DNA of 64,000 nt from Pirellulaceae bacterium (GTDB lineage Bacteria > Planctomycetota > Planctomycetia > Pirellulales > Pirellulaceae), in NCBI GenBank assembly GCA_019636385.1, contig JAHBXT010000007.1, positions 124,001 to 188,000 on the forward strand, read 5' to 3'. This document shows positions 54,408 through 63,321 of this stretch, piece by piece (the first letter of the stretch is position 1; each line of letters starts with the position of its first letter). A program made the position numbers and the translations under genes. The notes beneath the pieces are model-generated. The model did no database searches, was not told the origin of the DNA, and saw only the letters and a program-made list of their open reading frames with translations.

Positions 54408-55025
54408 TCAAGTAGTTGTAGCGGCTGTATTCTTCAGGCGATATCCGGCATGGATAATGTAGTTGAGGCATTCCTTCGGATGGAATCGGTCGACCAGTTT
54501 GCCAACTGCGTTCCAGAGGGCTTGGACGGTCCGGGTCGCCTCGCTTCGAATCAGCCACTTTAGTTTACTGTAGAGATTTTCGATCGGGTTCAGGTCGGGC
54601 GAGTATGGGGGAAGGTAGCGAACCTCGGCGCCAACCGACTCGATGGCTTCGACGACTCCGGCGACTTTGTGCGCCGAGAGATTGTCCATGACGACAATGT
54701 CTTTATAGCGAAGCTCTTTGCAGAACTGCTGTTTTATCCAAGCTAGAAAGACCGAACCGTTCACCGGCCCATCAATGACCAATGGAGATACGATTCCTTC
54801 GGATCGTAGTCCCATCAATACAGTCGTGGTTTTCCAATGGCCGTGGGGGATCATTTCGATGATTCGCTTGCCCGGGAGGGCTCTACCTCGCAAGCGTGAC
54901 ATATTTGTTTTTGCCCAAGTCTCATCCAGAAAGACAAATCGCCTTGCGTCCAGGTGTGGCACCGAACGACGCCATCGCAGCCGCTTCTCTGCTACATCAG
55001 GCCGCTGCTGCTCGGCCGCCGTCAA
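54408..55025 (-). CDS. IS630 transposase, DDE catalytic part (frame B)
   Basis: The 205-codon frame contains the DDE triad: Asp in RRFVFLDETWAKTN, Asp in DIVVMDNLSAHK, and Glu in 'PDLNPIENLYSKLKWLIR'. No natural ATG opens it; the TTG at 55025 is the first start. The preceding codons in this frame read KKT, joining smoothly to frame A if the ribosome slips -1 on AAAAAAA at the A/B overlap. The fused protein then reads ...YRFKKKTLTAAEQQRPDV, as in intact IS630 transposases. The TGA stop is inside the left terminal repeat. Confidence 0.92.
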   Translation of the reverse strand: MTAAEQQRPDVAEKRLRWRRSVPHLDARRFVFLDETWAKTNMSRLRGRALPGKRIIEMIPHGHWKTTTVLMGLRSEGIVSPLVIDGPVNGSVFLAWIKQQFCKELRYKDIVVMDNLSAHKVAGVVEAIESVGAEVRYLPPYSPDLNPIENLYSKLKWLIRSEATRTVQALWNAVGKLVDRFHPKECLNYIIHAGYRLKNTAATTT

Positions 55026-55360
55026 TGTCTTTTTTTAAATCGATAGTTCAAACGACGAACAAAGCGGTCGACGGTTTGATGCGAGATGCAAAGCGGAAGT
55101 AATGCCGCGATTTCCTTGGCCGTTCGATCCGGCTGTTCCTCGACAATTCTCACGAGCTCCTCTTCGTGTCCGTGTAGTTTGGGAAGCGGGCCGTGTCTTT
55201 GCTCACGAGCACCGATTTGACCTGTTTCACGACGGCGTTGCTTGAGCCTTCGAATCCAAGCGGTCGACACGTCAAACAATTCGGCAACTTCCGTCGTTCC
55301 CAACCCTGAATCACAGGCCTTGAGTACACGAATTCTCAAATCCATCGAATAAGCACGCAT
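55022..55360 (-). CDS. IS630 transposase, DNA-binding part (frame A)
   Basis: The 112-codon frame encodes the N-terminal helix-turn-helix region (RIRVLKACDSGLGTTEVAEL, then FDVSTAWIRRLKQRRRETG) and a second helix-turn-helix (TAKEIAALLPLCISHQTVDR) that bind the terminal repeats. It ends at TGA four bases into frame B. A run of seven A residues before that stop is a good site for -1 frameshifting to produce the full transposase; whether this is programmed or simply a mutation cannot be told from one copy. Confidence 0.9.
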   Translation of the reverse strand: MRAYSMDLRIRVLKACDSGLGTTEVAELFDVSTAWIRRLKQRRRETGQIGAREQRHGPLPKLHGHEEELVRIVEEQPDRTAKEIAALLPLCISHQTVDRFVRRLNYRFKKRH

Positions 55361-55479
55361 TTGGCCACCTCCTTGGGCAAAATGTATTAAAGCAAATCCG
55401 CTACATCCGACGCTACATCAATTCGAGGTCTGCTCTAGTCGCTCTGGCTGGGGTTGGAACTGAGGTTAAAGGTAGTCAG

Positions 55480-55809
55480 TTACCCGTTGATCAGCTTTAA
55501 GAGGTCTCCGATTGTGCGGTGAGCCTCAATGGGGTGTCGCAACGGTTGTTCCCTCAACACTTGGTAGTGATTCTTTCGCCCTACTTTCTCTCGGCGAATA
55601 AAGCCTTCATCCTCCAAATCTTGCACGATCCTTTGCACCCCCCGCTCAGTGATGCCGACGCGCAAAGCTACTTGACGTAATACCAAGTCTGGGTTTGCGG
55701 AGAGTGCGATAAGCACGTGTGCGTGATTGGTCAAGAACGTCCAACGACTAGCAGTTTCAACGGAAGCTGGGGATTCCGTCAGTTGAACCGGCGTTTTTGG
55801 CTTGGCCAT
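55480..55809 (-). CDS. Winged-helix (MarR/ArsR-like) transcriptional regulator next to the dab genes
   Basis: From the ATG at 55809 (GGAAG 7 nt upstream) the protein has 109 residues; a start 25 codons upstream is open but lacks this site. It shows one winged helix-turn-helix: 'WTFLTNHAHVLIALSANPD', LRQVALRVGITERGVQRIVQ, 'DLEDEGFIRREKVGRKNHYQV', and ends 'PIEAHRTIGDLLKL'. This is a known group of small single-domain regulators. It is divergent from dabB, and palindromic half-sites lie in the gap, so control of the dab-cys operon is likely. The IS630 element ends 44 nt after its stop. Confidence 0.82.
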   Translation of the reverse strand: MAKPKTPVQLTESPASVETASRWTFLTNHAHVLIALSANPDLVLRQVALRVGITERGVQRIVQDLEDEGFIRREKVGRKNHYQVLREQPLRHPIEAHRTIGDLLKLING

Positions 55810-55859
55810 AGTGGCTTCCGAACAAATGAGACACGAATGTCGCAACGCGGAAGAGAATC

Positions 55860-55872
55860 TCGCAATTTGCGA
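55860..55872. promoter_or_regulatory. Candidate operator TCGCAAtTTGCGA between the regulator and dabB
   Basis: A perfect palindrome with 6-bp arms lies 50 nt before the regulator start. TCGCAA half-sites also occur at about 55840 and at 56025-56030, the latter 15 nt before dabB. The set fits auto-regulation and control of dabB by the adjacent winged-helix protein. Confidence 0.5.
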
Positions 55873-56045
55873 AAGTGGATTCACGAAGTCAACTTAGCAC
55901 ATCTCAAGCACGATTTACACAGGTTTTCTTGGTTAACAGACATTTTTCTCAAGATTCCCCCCCGAGACATACGAAATCATATTGACGCCTCTAAATTCAC
56001 GCATTACACTTCGCGTATTCCAATTCGCAAAGTGGAGGTCACGAT

Positions 56046-57620
56046 ATGTCTAGTTCACTTGCCTTACTTCTGACGGCTCCCGCAGCCATTCTGCTCACCT
56101 TGGCCTGTTTACCCAATTCCTTGGTCAACGCACGGCCGCTAGCGACCCGCAATGCGGTCACTTGGATCGCAGCATTCCAGTTTTTCGTCGCGGTTTGCAT
56201 TTCCGTGATCCTGGCAACTGGGCGAGTCCGGGCACAGAACGCTGATTTGCTTAGATTCTCCAGCGATACCCCTTTCGCAGTTTCGATTTACTTCGACGGT
56301 GTGGCGAGCTTAATGTTGATGCTGGTTAGCTTCCTCGGTTGGGTGATCTGCCAGTATTCACTTCGCTACCTCGATGGCGAAGCGACGCAAGGTAGCTACT
56401 TCCGCTGGACAGGATTGACGATCGGTTCCGTCTGTCTGATGGTAGTCGCAGGCAATCTGCTAATGTTTATTGTGGCTTGGGTAACGACCAGCCTTGGCCT
56501 TCACCAACTCTTGTTGCACTACGGACAGCGACCAGCAGCTCGACGCGCCGCTTGGACCAAATTTACTACAAGTCGGATTGGTGACGCGGCGTTAATTGTG
56601 GCCGCAGTTCTCATCTATGCACAGTTCAGGACACTTGAGTTCGTCGAATTGTTTGCGTTGGTGGGCTCGCTTACGACCGTCACTGTCGAAATGCAAGTTG
56701 CCGGATTTCTGTTAGTTCTCGGCGTGATCACTAAATCAGCGCAGTTCCCTTTCCACACTTGGTTACCCCAAACTATGGAAACGCCAACGCCTGTATCAGC
56801 ACTCATGCACGCAGGCATCGTCAATGCTGGCGGCTACTTAATGATTCGAACCAGCTCCGTAGTAGCGCTGACACCTTGGGCATTAACCACGTTGGCCATC
56901 ATCGCTGGATTCACCGCATTTTTCGCGGCAGTGGTGATGTTGACCCAATCGAGCGTGAAAAAGTCGCTGGCGTATTCAACAATAGCGCAAATGGGATTCA
57001 TGTTGTTGCAGTGTGCCCTAGGTGCCTACTCGGCGGCAATGCTGCATATTCTAGCTCATTCCCTCTATAAGGCGCACGCCTTCTTGAGCAGTGGAAGCGT
57101 GATCGCAGCCCGGGCAGCAATCACTGGATCACTGTCGTCCACTCACCAAGTCAACTGGTTCAGGTTCGTAGCGAGTGGCGTGGCATTAATCGCGGTCCTG
57201 TGGGCTTCCTTAGCTTTGTTCAGATCCAATCCGGTGACCAAGCCCGGTGGACTTTTGCTAGGAGGAATCTTGTGCCTAGCACTGCACCAGTGGATTGGTC
57301 AAGTGATGCGCGGTGGCCATCAGATACAGTGGCTTCGGGCGCTGGCTGTCGCTGGCGGGCTGTGCCTGCTCTATTCGGCTAGCTTCGCGACCATCGACTC
57401 GATCATCTCCGCAAGTTTGCCGGTCGCCGGTGTTCCGCAGATGCTCTGGTTAGTCGCGAGCTTCGTGGCAACAGGTTTCCTTGGACTGCTGGTGCTACAA
57501 GCGGCTTTGGTCAGTGGACGAGAATCGGCCATTCTGAACAGGTACTACATTCATGCATCGAATGGCTTCTATTTGGAAAGCACTCTGCGACGCGTGTTTG
57601 GAAGCTTGCTTAACACTTAA
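56046..57620 (+). CDS. dabB: DAB complex membrane subunit DabB (NADH dehydrogenase subunit 5-like)
   Basis: DabB is the proton-translocating partner of DabA in the energy-coupled inorganic-carbon pump (DABs accumulate bicarbonate). The 524-residue protein has about 13-14 hydrophobic helices and the proton-channel core shared with NuoL: 'VASLMLMLVSFLGWVICQYS', 'KSAQFPFHTWLPQTMETPTP', VSALMHAGIVNAGGYLMI (the Lys and His residues of the channel) and 'KKSLAYSTIAQMGFMLLQC'. It is shorter than NuoL (about 610 residues), as DabB usually is. GGAGG lies 8 nt before the ATG. dabA follows after 153 nt, and no other complex I gene is present, which favours DabB over NuoL. Confidence 0.9.
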   Translation: MSSSLALLLTAPAAILLTLACLPNSLVNARPLATRNAVTWIAAFQFFVAVCISVILATGRVRAQNADLLRFSSDTPFAVSIYFDGVASLMLMLVSFLGWVICQYSLRYLDGEATQGSYFRWTGLTIGSVCLMVVAGNLLMFIVAWVTTSLGLHQLLLHYGQRPAARRAAWTKFTTSRIGDAALIVAAVLIYAQFRTLEFVELFALVGSLTTVTVEMQVAGFLLVLGVITKSAQFPFHTWLPQTMETPTPVSALMHAGIVNAGGYLMIRTSSVVALTPWALTTLAIIAGFTAFFAAVVMLTQSSVKKSLAYSTIAQMGFMLLQCALGAYSAAMLHILAHSLYKAHAFLSSGSVIAARAAITGSLSSTHQVNWFRFVASGVALIAVLWASLALFRSNPVTKPGGLLLGGILCLALHQWIGQVMRGGHQIQWLRALAVAGGLCLLYSASFATIDSIISASLPVAGVPQMLWLVASFVATGFLGLLVLQAALVSGRESAILNRYYIHASNGFYLESTLRRVFGSLLNT

Positions 57621-57773
57621 TACACACCAACCCCTGAAACTCAGACGATTGCCGCTGGCAGGTTACAAGGACAACGGACTGCGGCTACTAACGCCGTCGG
57701 TTCAACTCGGCTACCCCACGTACGATCGATGCCCAAGATTTTGCAGACAGTAATTCCACAGAGGAGCCAATCC

Positions 57774-60368
57774 ATGTCAGTTTTGCAAGCCTCATCCAAA
57801 GTTAATCATCTCTCGATCGCGCGAGACAACTTCCTTCCTCCGAACTTCGAATCGTTTCAGGACCCTAGCCAGTTGGAGGAAGCGCTGGCAGAAGTCACCC
57901 AAGTCATTGCGCCCGTATGGCCGCTACAAGATTACGTCGCAGTCAATCCTTACGCGGGAATCTCGCACCGCTCGTTCCTGGACGCTCGGGCCTACTTGAA
58001 AGCCTTCTCGGACTGCGAAACACTCATGCCGATCGAACACTATGCGGCCGAGTACCATCATGGCCGCCTGACACAGGAAGATATCCAGTCGGCAATCAAC
58101 GAATTGGCGGCGACTGGAGTGTCGCCACCTTTAACGGCGAATCAAATTGCTCAAAACTTGATGTCCATCGGCCTCGTCGACACATCTCGCGATCTTTCAG
58201 CAAGTACACCTAACGATGATCGACCGATTCGAACGATTGCGGAGACCATCAACAAATGGATGGGACAGGACATTGATTGGCATGAAGCAATCGTGGCAGA
58301 AATCTCGAAGCACTGCGCAGCTCATTACGATCAAAGTCAGGCAGTTTGGGCCAGTCCCTACAAGCACCTGTCGCTCTACGAAGCCTGGCGGAAGGTAGCC
58401 GAGCACGATTGTAATATCGAAATCTTAGGCCTGACCGACTTCCGGAAGTTTGTCGCTTGCTTGCCGCACACGCCTGAAGCCTGCATCGCTTACGCGTTGA
58501 AAGAATTGAGCGTTCCGCAACCGCTTTGGTCAACTTTCCTACTTTGCCAAGCGTTCTCAATTCCAGGTTGGAGTGCATGGGCCAAATACCAAACGAGTTG
58601 GGCTGAAAATTCCAGACCCGAAAAGAATGATCTAGTCTGCCTGCTAGCGATTCGCCTGGCGTACGACGTAGCGCTCGCTGAGGCAAAGTCTGTTAGTGTG
58701 AATTGGAGTTCTTATGTGGACATGGCAGCTTCTTCATTCAAGCTGCCCCAGGAAGCTCTGGGCAGCGACTCGAAAATTCGCTTCATCTTGCTTCGCGCCA
58801 GCGAGATCGCTCACCGCAATAGCTTGCTCAAAGCAATGTCGTTTTCCGAAGGTCGCTCGTCTCGAACCGAAGACCGAAAACTGGCACAGTTGGTCTTCTG
58901 TATCGACGTCCGGTCAGAACGAATTCGTCGACAACTGGAGGCCCAGTCCCAAGATATCGAGACATTTGGATTCGCAGGCTTCTTCGGCATGGCTTTCGAA
59001 TACGCGACTCTTGGGCAGCCGTCGGGCAACTTACAACTACCTGTGCTCTTGAAGCCGCAATTCAAAGTGCATGAATGCGTTCACGAAGCAGACGCTGCCC
59101 ATGAATGTGCCGCCATCAACAAGCGCGAGCAGGCACGAACCTGGCGAGCGTTATGGAAAAGTTTTCAGGCCTCGGCTGTGGGTTGCTTCTCATTTGTCGA
59201 AACAACCGGTTTGTTGGTCGGCTTGAAATTGCTAACTCGAGTTGCTGGTTACAACCCGAAGCGGAGCGATGCCAAGTATGACGGTTTGGGCAGGGCGGAT
59301 CATTCGCGGCTGGGACCGACGTTGCGTGGCCTCAATCATCAGGGCATTACCACGTCGCGACAGGCGGATTTGGCAGAAGGAATGTTGCGAAACTTGGGTC
59401 TCACCAAGAATTTTGCCAGAATCGTCGTGTTCTGTGGCCATGCCTGTCAGACGGACAATAACCCGCTGGCAGCCGGCTTGGATTGTGGCGCATGTGGCGG
59501 GCATTCCGGCGAACCCAACGCACGGTTCGCAGCCATGCTACTCAATCAGCCATATATTCGCCAAGCGATGGCAGATCGAGGTATCGATATCCCTGCGGAC
59601 ACCCATTTTGTAGGTGCTCTGCATAATACCACCACGGACCGAATCGAGTTTTTTGATACCCAAATGGTGCCGACTAGCCAGCAGGACGCGTTGCAACAAC
59701 TCAAAACTAGCTGTGCGATCGCTACTCGCCAGACACAGTTGGAGCGAATGCCGATTGTATCGAGTAGCTCACCCAACGCTTTGCTCAGGCGAGCGACAGA
59801 TTGGTCTGAGGTGCGACCCGAATGGGGCTTGGCTGGTAATGCGTCGTTCATCGTGGCACCTCGATCGATGACGCAGAAAGCTAACTTGGAAGCGCGTTCG
59901 TTCCTGCATAGTTACGACTACACGCAAGACACCCAAGGCAGAGTCTTAGAAACAATCATGACGGCACCGATGATCGTGGCGAACTGGATCAACATGCAGT
60001 ACTATGCTTCGACTGTAGACAATTGTCATTTTGGTAGCGGCACAAAAACAGTTCACAATGTCGTAGGCGGATTCGGCATTCTGTCGGGTAATGGCGGCGA
60101 TTTGATGACGGGCTTGCCATGGCAATCACTGCACACTGGCAAACAGTTCCAGCACTTGCCGATGCGTTTGCAAGTCGTCATCAATGCACCTCGCGAGATG
60201 ATTGATCGAATCATCGCCAAGCATCAACTCGTGGCCGATCTGTTGACGGGTGGCTGGTTGCACTTGGTAGCGATCGAAGAGCAGACCACCTATCGCTACA
60301 CTCTAGCCGGAAAGTGGGAGTCTTTGCATCTAGCTCCGTCGCCAAGCCATGAAGGAGTATCGGTATGA
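57774..60368 (+). CDS. dabA: DAB complex zinc subunit DabA (DUF2309)
   Basis: DabA is the peripheral subunit with a carbonic-anhydrase-like zinc site that converts CO2 to bicarbonate one way, driven by ion flow through DabB. The start at 57774 is supported by GAGGAG 8 nt upstream; the frame is open 15 codons further but without a site. The 864-residue protein has the zinc ligands at the spacing known for DabA: Cys376 and Asp378 (FCIDVRSERIRR), His556 (CGHACQTDNN) and Cys571 (LDCGACGGHSG). 'VAVNPYAGISHRSFLDA' begins the domain. The TGA stop overlaps the cysD ATG, and AAGGAG for cysD lies inside the dabA end, so the operon continues. Confidence 0.93.
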   Translation: MSVLQASSKVNHLSIARDNFLPPNFESFQDPSQLEEALAEVTQVIAPVWPLQDYVAVNPYAGISHRSFLDARAYLKAFSDCETLMPIEHYAAEYHHGRLTQEDIQSAINELAATGVSPPLTANQIAQNLMSIGLVDTSRDLSASTPNDDRPIRTIAETINKWMGQDIDWHEAIVAEISKHCAAHYDQSQAVWASPYKHLSLYEAWRKVAEHDCNIEILGLTDFRKFVACLPHTPEACIAYALKELSVPQPLWSTFLLCQAFSIPGWSAWAKYQTSWAENSRPEKNDLVCLLAIRLAYDVALAEAKSVSVNWSSYVDMAASSFKLPQEALGSDSKIRFILLRASEIAHRNSLLKAMSFSEGRSSRTEDRKLAQLVFCIDVRSERIRRQLEAQSQDIETFGFAGFFGMAFEYATLGQPSGNLQLPVLLKPQFKVHECVHEADAAHECAAINKREQARTWRALWKSFQASAVGCFSFVETTGLLVGLKLLTRVAGYNPKRSDAKYDGLGRADHSRLGPTLRGLNHQGITTSRQADLAEGMLRNLGLTKNFARIVVFCGHACQTDNNPLAAGLDCGACGGHSGEPNARFAAMLLNQPYIRQAMADRGIDIPADTHFVGALHNTTTDRIEFFDTQMVPTSQQDALQQLKTSCAIATRQTQLERMPIVSSSSPNALLRRATDWSEVRPEWGLAGNASFIVAPRSMTQKANLEARSFLHSYDYTQDTQGRVLETIMTAPMIVANWINMQYYASTVDNCHFGSGTKTVHNVVGGFGILSGNGGDLMTGLPWQSLHTGKQFQHLPMRLQVVINAPREMIDRIIAKHQLVADLLTGGWLHLVAIEEQTTYRYTLAGKWESLHLAPSPSHEGVSV

Positions 60369-61351
60369 CGGTCGCCAGTCAGGGCGGGAGTGTGGACGCT
60401 GCCAACGTCCATTGCCAAGACATCCACCAGCGGGCTGTCAGTCACCATGCTCAGCGTTCATCGCATCTCAAGCGACTTGAAGCTGAGAGCATTCACATCC
60501 TGCGCGAAGTGGTTGCTGAGTTCGACAATCCGGTGATGCTGTATTCGATTGGCAAAGATTCTTCGGTGATTTTGCATTTAGCTCGAAAGGCTTATTATCC
60601 CAGCAAGATACCGTTTCCGCTGCTGCATATCGATTCGACTTGGGAGTTCCGCGAGATGATCGAATTCCGCGAGCAATTCGCTCGCCAGCGGCTTGGCTTA
60701 GACGTTATTGCGTATGTCAATCAACAAGGGGTCCGCGATGGTATCAACCCCTTCGATCATGGCCGAGTCTACACGGAAATCATGCGAACACAGCCACTAA
60801 AACAGTCCTTAACTGAATACAAATTCGATGCAGCTATTGGTGGCGGTCGTCGCGATGAAGAGAAATCTCGCGCCAAGGAACGTATTTTCTCTTTTCGCGA
60901 CCGAAATCATCGCTGGGACCCACGTAACCAGCGGCCGGAACTTTGGAACATTTTCAATACCTGGAAGCACTTCGGAGAAAGTCTGAGAGTCTTCCCGTTG
61001 TCGAATTGGACCGAGCTGGATGTCTGGCAATACATCTTGCAAGAAAGTATCCCCATTGTGCCATTGTACTTTGCCAAACCGCGCCCAGTGGTGCGGCGCG
61101 GCGGTGACTTGATTGTTGTCGACGATGCTCGCATGCGCTTGGAAGTTGGCGAAACGCCCACGTTAATGAAAGTGCGCTTTCGAACTTTGGGCTGTTACCC
61201 TGTGACCGGTGCGGTCGAATCAGAAGCTGAAACCATTGAAGACATCGTTTATGAGATGTTGACTACCAGAGTCTCCGAACGCCAAGGGCGGGCCATCGAT
61301 CGTGATGAAGCCGCAGCCATGGAACGCAAGAAACGCGATGGCTACTTTTGA
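60365..61351 (+). CDS. cysD: Sulfate adenylyltransferase subunit 2
   Basis: CysD transfers AMP from ATP to sulfate, giving adenylyl sulfate with CysN. The 328-residue protein carries the PP-loop SIGKDSS (61-67), 'HIDSTWEFREMIEFRE', 'AAIGGGRRDEEKSRAKER', 'VFPLSNWTELDVWQYI' and the end 'SERQGRAIDRDEAAAME', all standard. About 25 residues before SHLKRLEAES are an extension. The ATG overlaps the dabA stop (ATGA) and has AAGGAG 7 nt upstream within dabA, so translation is probably coupled to dabA. Downstream, cysNC follows after 44 nt. Association of ATP sulfurylase with DAB genes is unusual. Confidence 0.95.
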   Translation: MTVASQGGSVDAANVHCQDIHQRAVSHHAQRSSHLKRLEAESIHILREVVAEFDNPVMLYSIGKDSSVILHLARKAYYPSKIPFPLLHIDSTWEFREMIEFREQFARQRLGLDVIAYVNQQGVRDGINPFDHGRVYTEIMRTQPLKQSLTEYKFDAAIGGGRRDEEKSRAKERIFSFRDRNHRWDPRNQRPELWNIFNTWKHFGESLRVFPLSNWTELDVWQYILQESIPIVPLYFAKPRPVVRRGGDLIVVDDARMRLEVGETPTLMKVRFRTLGCYPVTGAVESEAETIEDIVYEMLTTRVSERQGRAIDRDEAAAMERKKRDGYF

Positions 61352-61395
61352 TTTGAACGGCGTTTAATAAGCATTAACAGCATGAATGCGGCTCA

Positions 61396-63321
61396 ATGAA
61401 CATCATCAACGAAACGAACATCGATACCTATTTGGCTCGGCATAATGCCAAAGATCTATTGCGGTTTATCACCTGCGGCAATGTAGACGATGGCAAAAGC
61501 ACCCTAATCGGTAGATTGCTGCTGGAAGCCGGCGCGATTTACGACGATCAGATCGCTGCCTTGCAGTGCGACTCCGAGAAACACGGTACTGTCGGCAAAC
61601 GCATCGATACAGCTTTATTGCTCGATGGTTTGGAAGACGAACGCCAACAGGGAATTACCATCGATGTCGCCTATCGCTATTTCACCACGCCCCAGCGAAA
61701 ATTCATTATCGCTGATACGCCGGGCCATGAGCAATTCACTCGCAACATGGCAACCGGCGCTTCGACTGCAGACTTAGCAATAATCCTCGTTGACGCTACC
61801 AAAGGCATCTCCACACAAACGCGCCGCCATGCGTTTATCGTTTCGTTACTGGGGATCAGACACATCATCTTGGCTGTCAATAAAATGGATCTTGTCGGAT
61901 ATGACCAAGATGTATTTACCAAGATTAAAGAAGAGTTCGATCGCTTCGCCCAAGTCTTGTCGCTCGATCAAGTGTGCGCCATACCACTTTCCGCGCTCGA
62001 AGGCGACAATATCATCCAGGCCAGCCCGCGCACCCAATGGTACAGCGGACCAGCGCTACTTGAGCAACTAGATTCTGTCCAAGTCGACTCGAATCGCCAT
62101 TCCAATGCATTGCGTTTTCCGATTCAGTGGGTGAACCGGCCCGATTCCAGCTTTCGAGGCTTTAGCGGTACGATCGCTTCGGGCCGTTTGTGCGTTGGCG
62201 ATCAGGTCACCGTGTTGCCTTCGCGCAAGACTGCCCGAGTAAGTTCAATTGTGACCATGGACGGACAGCTTGACGAAGCAGTCGCTGCGGATTCGATCAC
62301 TGTAACTCTAGACTGTGAAATCGATGTCACTCGAGGCGATATGCTGGTCGGTGCAGAAATGCAGCCAACAGTCAGTCGTCGTGGCGAGGCGAACCTTGTG
62401 TGGATGACAGAACAACCGTTGGTTCCCGGAAAATCTTATTGGTTCAAGCAAACAACACGTCGCACTTCATGCGAAATTTCAGCAGTCCGCTACCGCACAG
62501 ACGTCAATACATTCCAGCGGAGCAGCGCATCTTCTCTGTCGCTGAATGAAATCGGGCGATGCGAAATCAAGTTGCATGATCCGGTGATGTTTGACCCGTA
62601 CTCAGCCAACCTCGGGACGGGCAGCTTCATTTTGGTCGATCGGATTTCTCACGAAACGGTTGCCGCAGGTATGTTCTGTGACGCCAGTGGAGATCCATCG
62701 ACATCCGGCCATTGGGATGACGAGTCCGTGCTGCTGGCACCACGACCTGCCTGTAGTCACATTTCGAATAGTGCCCGCTGCTCACGCTACGGACAAAAAC
62801 CACTTACAATTCTCATCACCGGCTTGAGTAGCTCGGGTAAAACGAGCGTCGCCATGGCACTCGAAGTGCGGTTATTCAGAGAGCGGCTGACTTGCATAGT
62901 TGTGGATGGACAAAGCCTGCGACTGGGGATAAGTCGCGATCTGGGATTCACGGCTGAGGAGCGTTCCGAGAATCTACGTCGAGCCGCCGAAATAGCAAAA
63001 CTGATCAACGATGCAGGACAAATCTGCATAGCGGCCTTCGTTGCCCCAAGCGTCTGGGTACGCAACAAGGCTCGAGAGCTAATTGGGGCGGAGCGATTCT
63101 TCCACGTGTTTTTGTCGACGGCACCCGAAGTCTGTCGCAGTCGTGATCATACCGGTCAGTACAAGGCGGCTGATAGGGGCGAAATCAGCAGCTTCCCTGG
63201 CGTCACATTTAACTACGAAACTCCCACCGACGCAGATTTGGTTTTTGATACCGAAAACATGACTGCAGAACAAGTTGCTGAGGAGATCCTGGCAAGAATC
63301 AAAACTCGCATTACCTGTTAA
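61396..63321 (+). CDS. cysNC: Sulfate adenylyltransferase subunit 1 fused to an APS kinase-like domain
   Basis: The GTPase part (about 1-445) drives sulfate adenylylation. It has G1 GNVDDGKST (28-36), DTPGHEQFTRNMATGA, NKMD and SALEGDNI, then a beta-barrel domain. The C-terminal part (about 470-641) resembles APS kinase CysC. It keeps the P-loop GLSSSGKTSVA (from 476), ISRDLGFTAEERSENLRRA, AEIAKLINDAGQ and a C-terminal 'YETPTDADLVFDTENM'. However, the DGDN motif of CysC is DGQS here (Asp504; Asn replaced by Ser), and the usual FISPxRxxR is FVAPSVWVR. APS kinase activity is therefore uncertain. No separate cysC or cysH is in view. The start has no strong Shine-Dalgarno. Confidence 0.9.
   Translation: MNIINETNIDTYLARHNAKDLLRFITCGNVDDGKSTLIGRLLLEAGAIYDDQIAALQCDSEKHGTVGKRIDTALLLDGLEDERQQGITIDVAYRYFTTPQRKFIIADTPGHEQFTRNMATGASTADLAIILVDATKGISTQTRRHAFIVSLLGIRHIILAVNKMDLVGYDQDVFTKIKEEFDRFAQVLSLDQVCAIPLSALEGDNIIQASPRTQWYSGPALLEQLDSVQVDSNRHSNALRFPIQWVNRPDSSFRGFSGTIASGRLCVGDQVTVLPSRKTARVSSIVTMDGQLDEAVAADSITVTLDCEIDVTRGDMLVGAEMQPTVSRRGEANLVWMTEQPLVPGKSYWFKQTTRRTSCEISAVRYRTDVNTFQRSSASSLSLNEIGRCEIKLHDPVMFDPYSANLGTGSFILVDRISHETVAAGMFCDASGDPSTSGHWDDESVLLAPRPACSHISNSARCSRYGQKPLTILITGLSSSGKTSVAMALEVRLFRERLTCIVVDGQSLRLGISRDLGFTAEERSENLRRAAEIAKLINDAGQICIAAFVAPSVWVRNKARELIGAERFFHVFLSTAPEVCRSRDHTGQYKAADRGEISSFPGVTFNYETPTDADLVFDTENMTAEQVAEEILARIKTRITC

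Larger units (their letters stand above)
54399..55435 (-). mobile_element. Complete IS630-family insertion sequence
   Basis: The 1037-bp element is bounded by inverted repeats of about 25 bp. The first 11 bases are identical (GAGCAGACCTC at 54399-54409; GAGGTCTGCTC at 55425-55435), and overall about 21 of 25 match. A TA flanks each end (54397-54398 and 55436-55437), the target duplication expected for this family. It carries two overlapping transposase frames on the minus strand. The element looks recently active because ends, duplication and reading frames are all preserved. Confidence 0.92.

Noticed and set aside
56046..57620. Subunit NuoL of respiratory complex I
   Set aside because: No other nuo genes are present, the protein is shorter, and it is followed by dabA.
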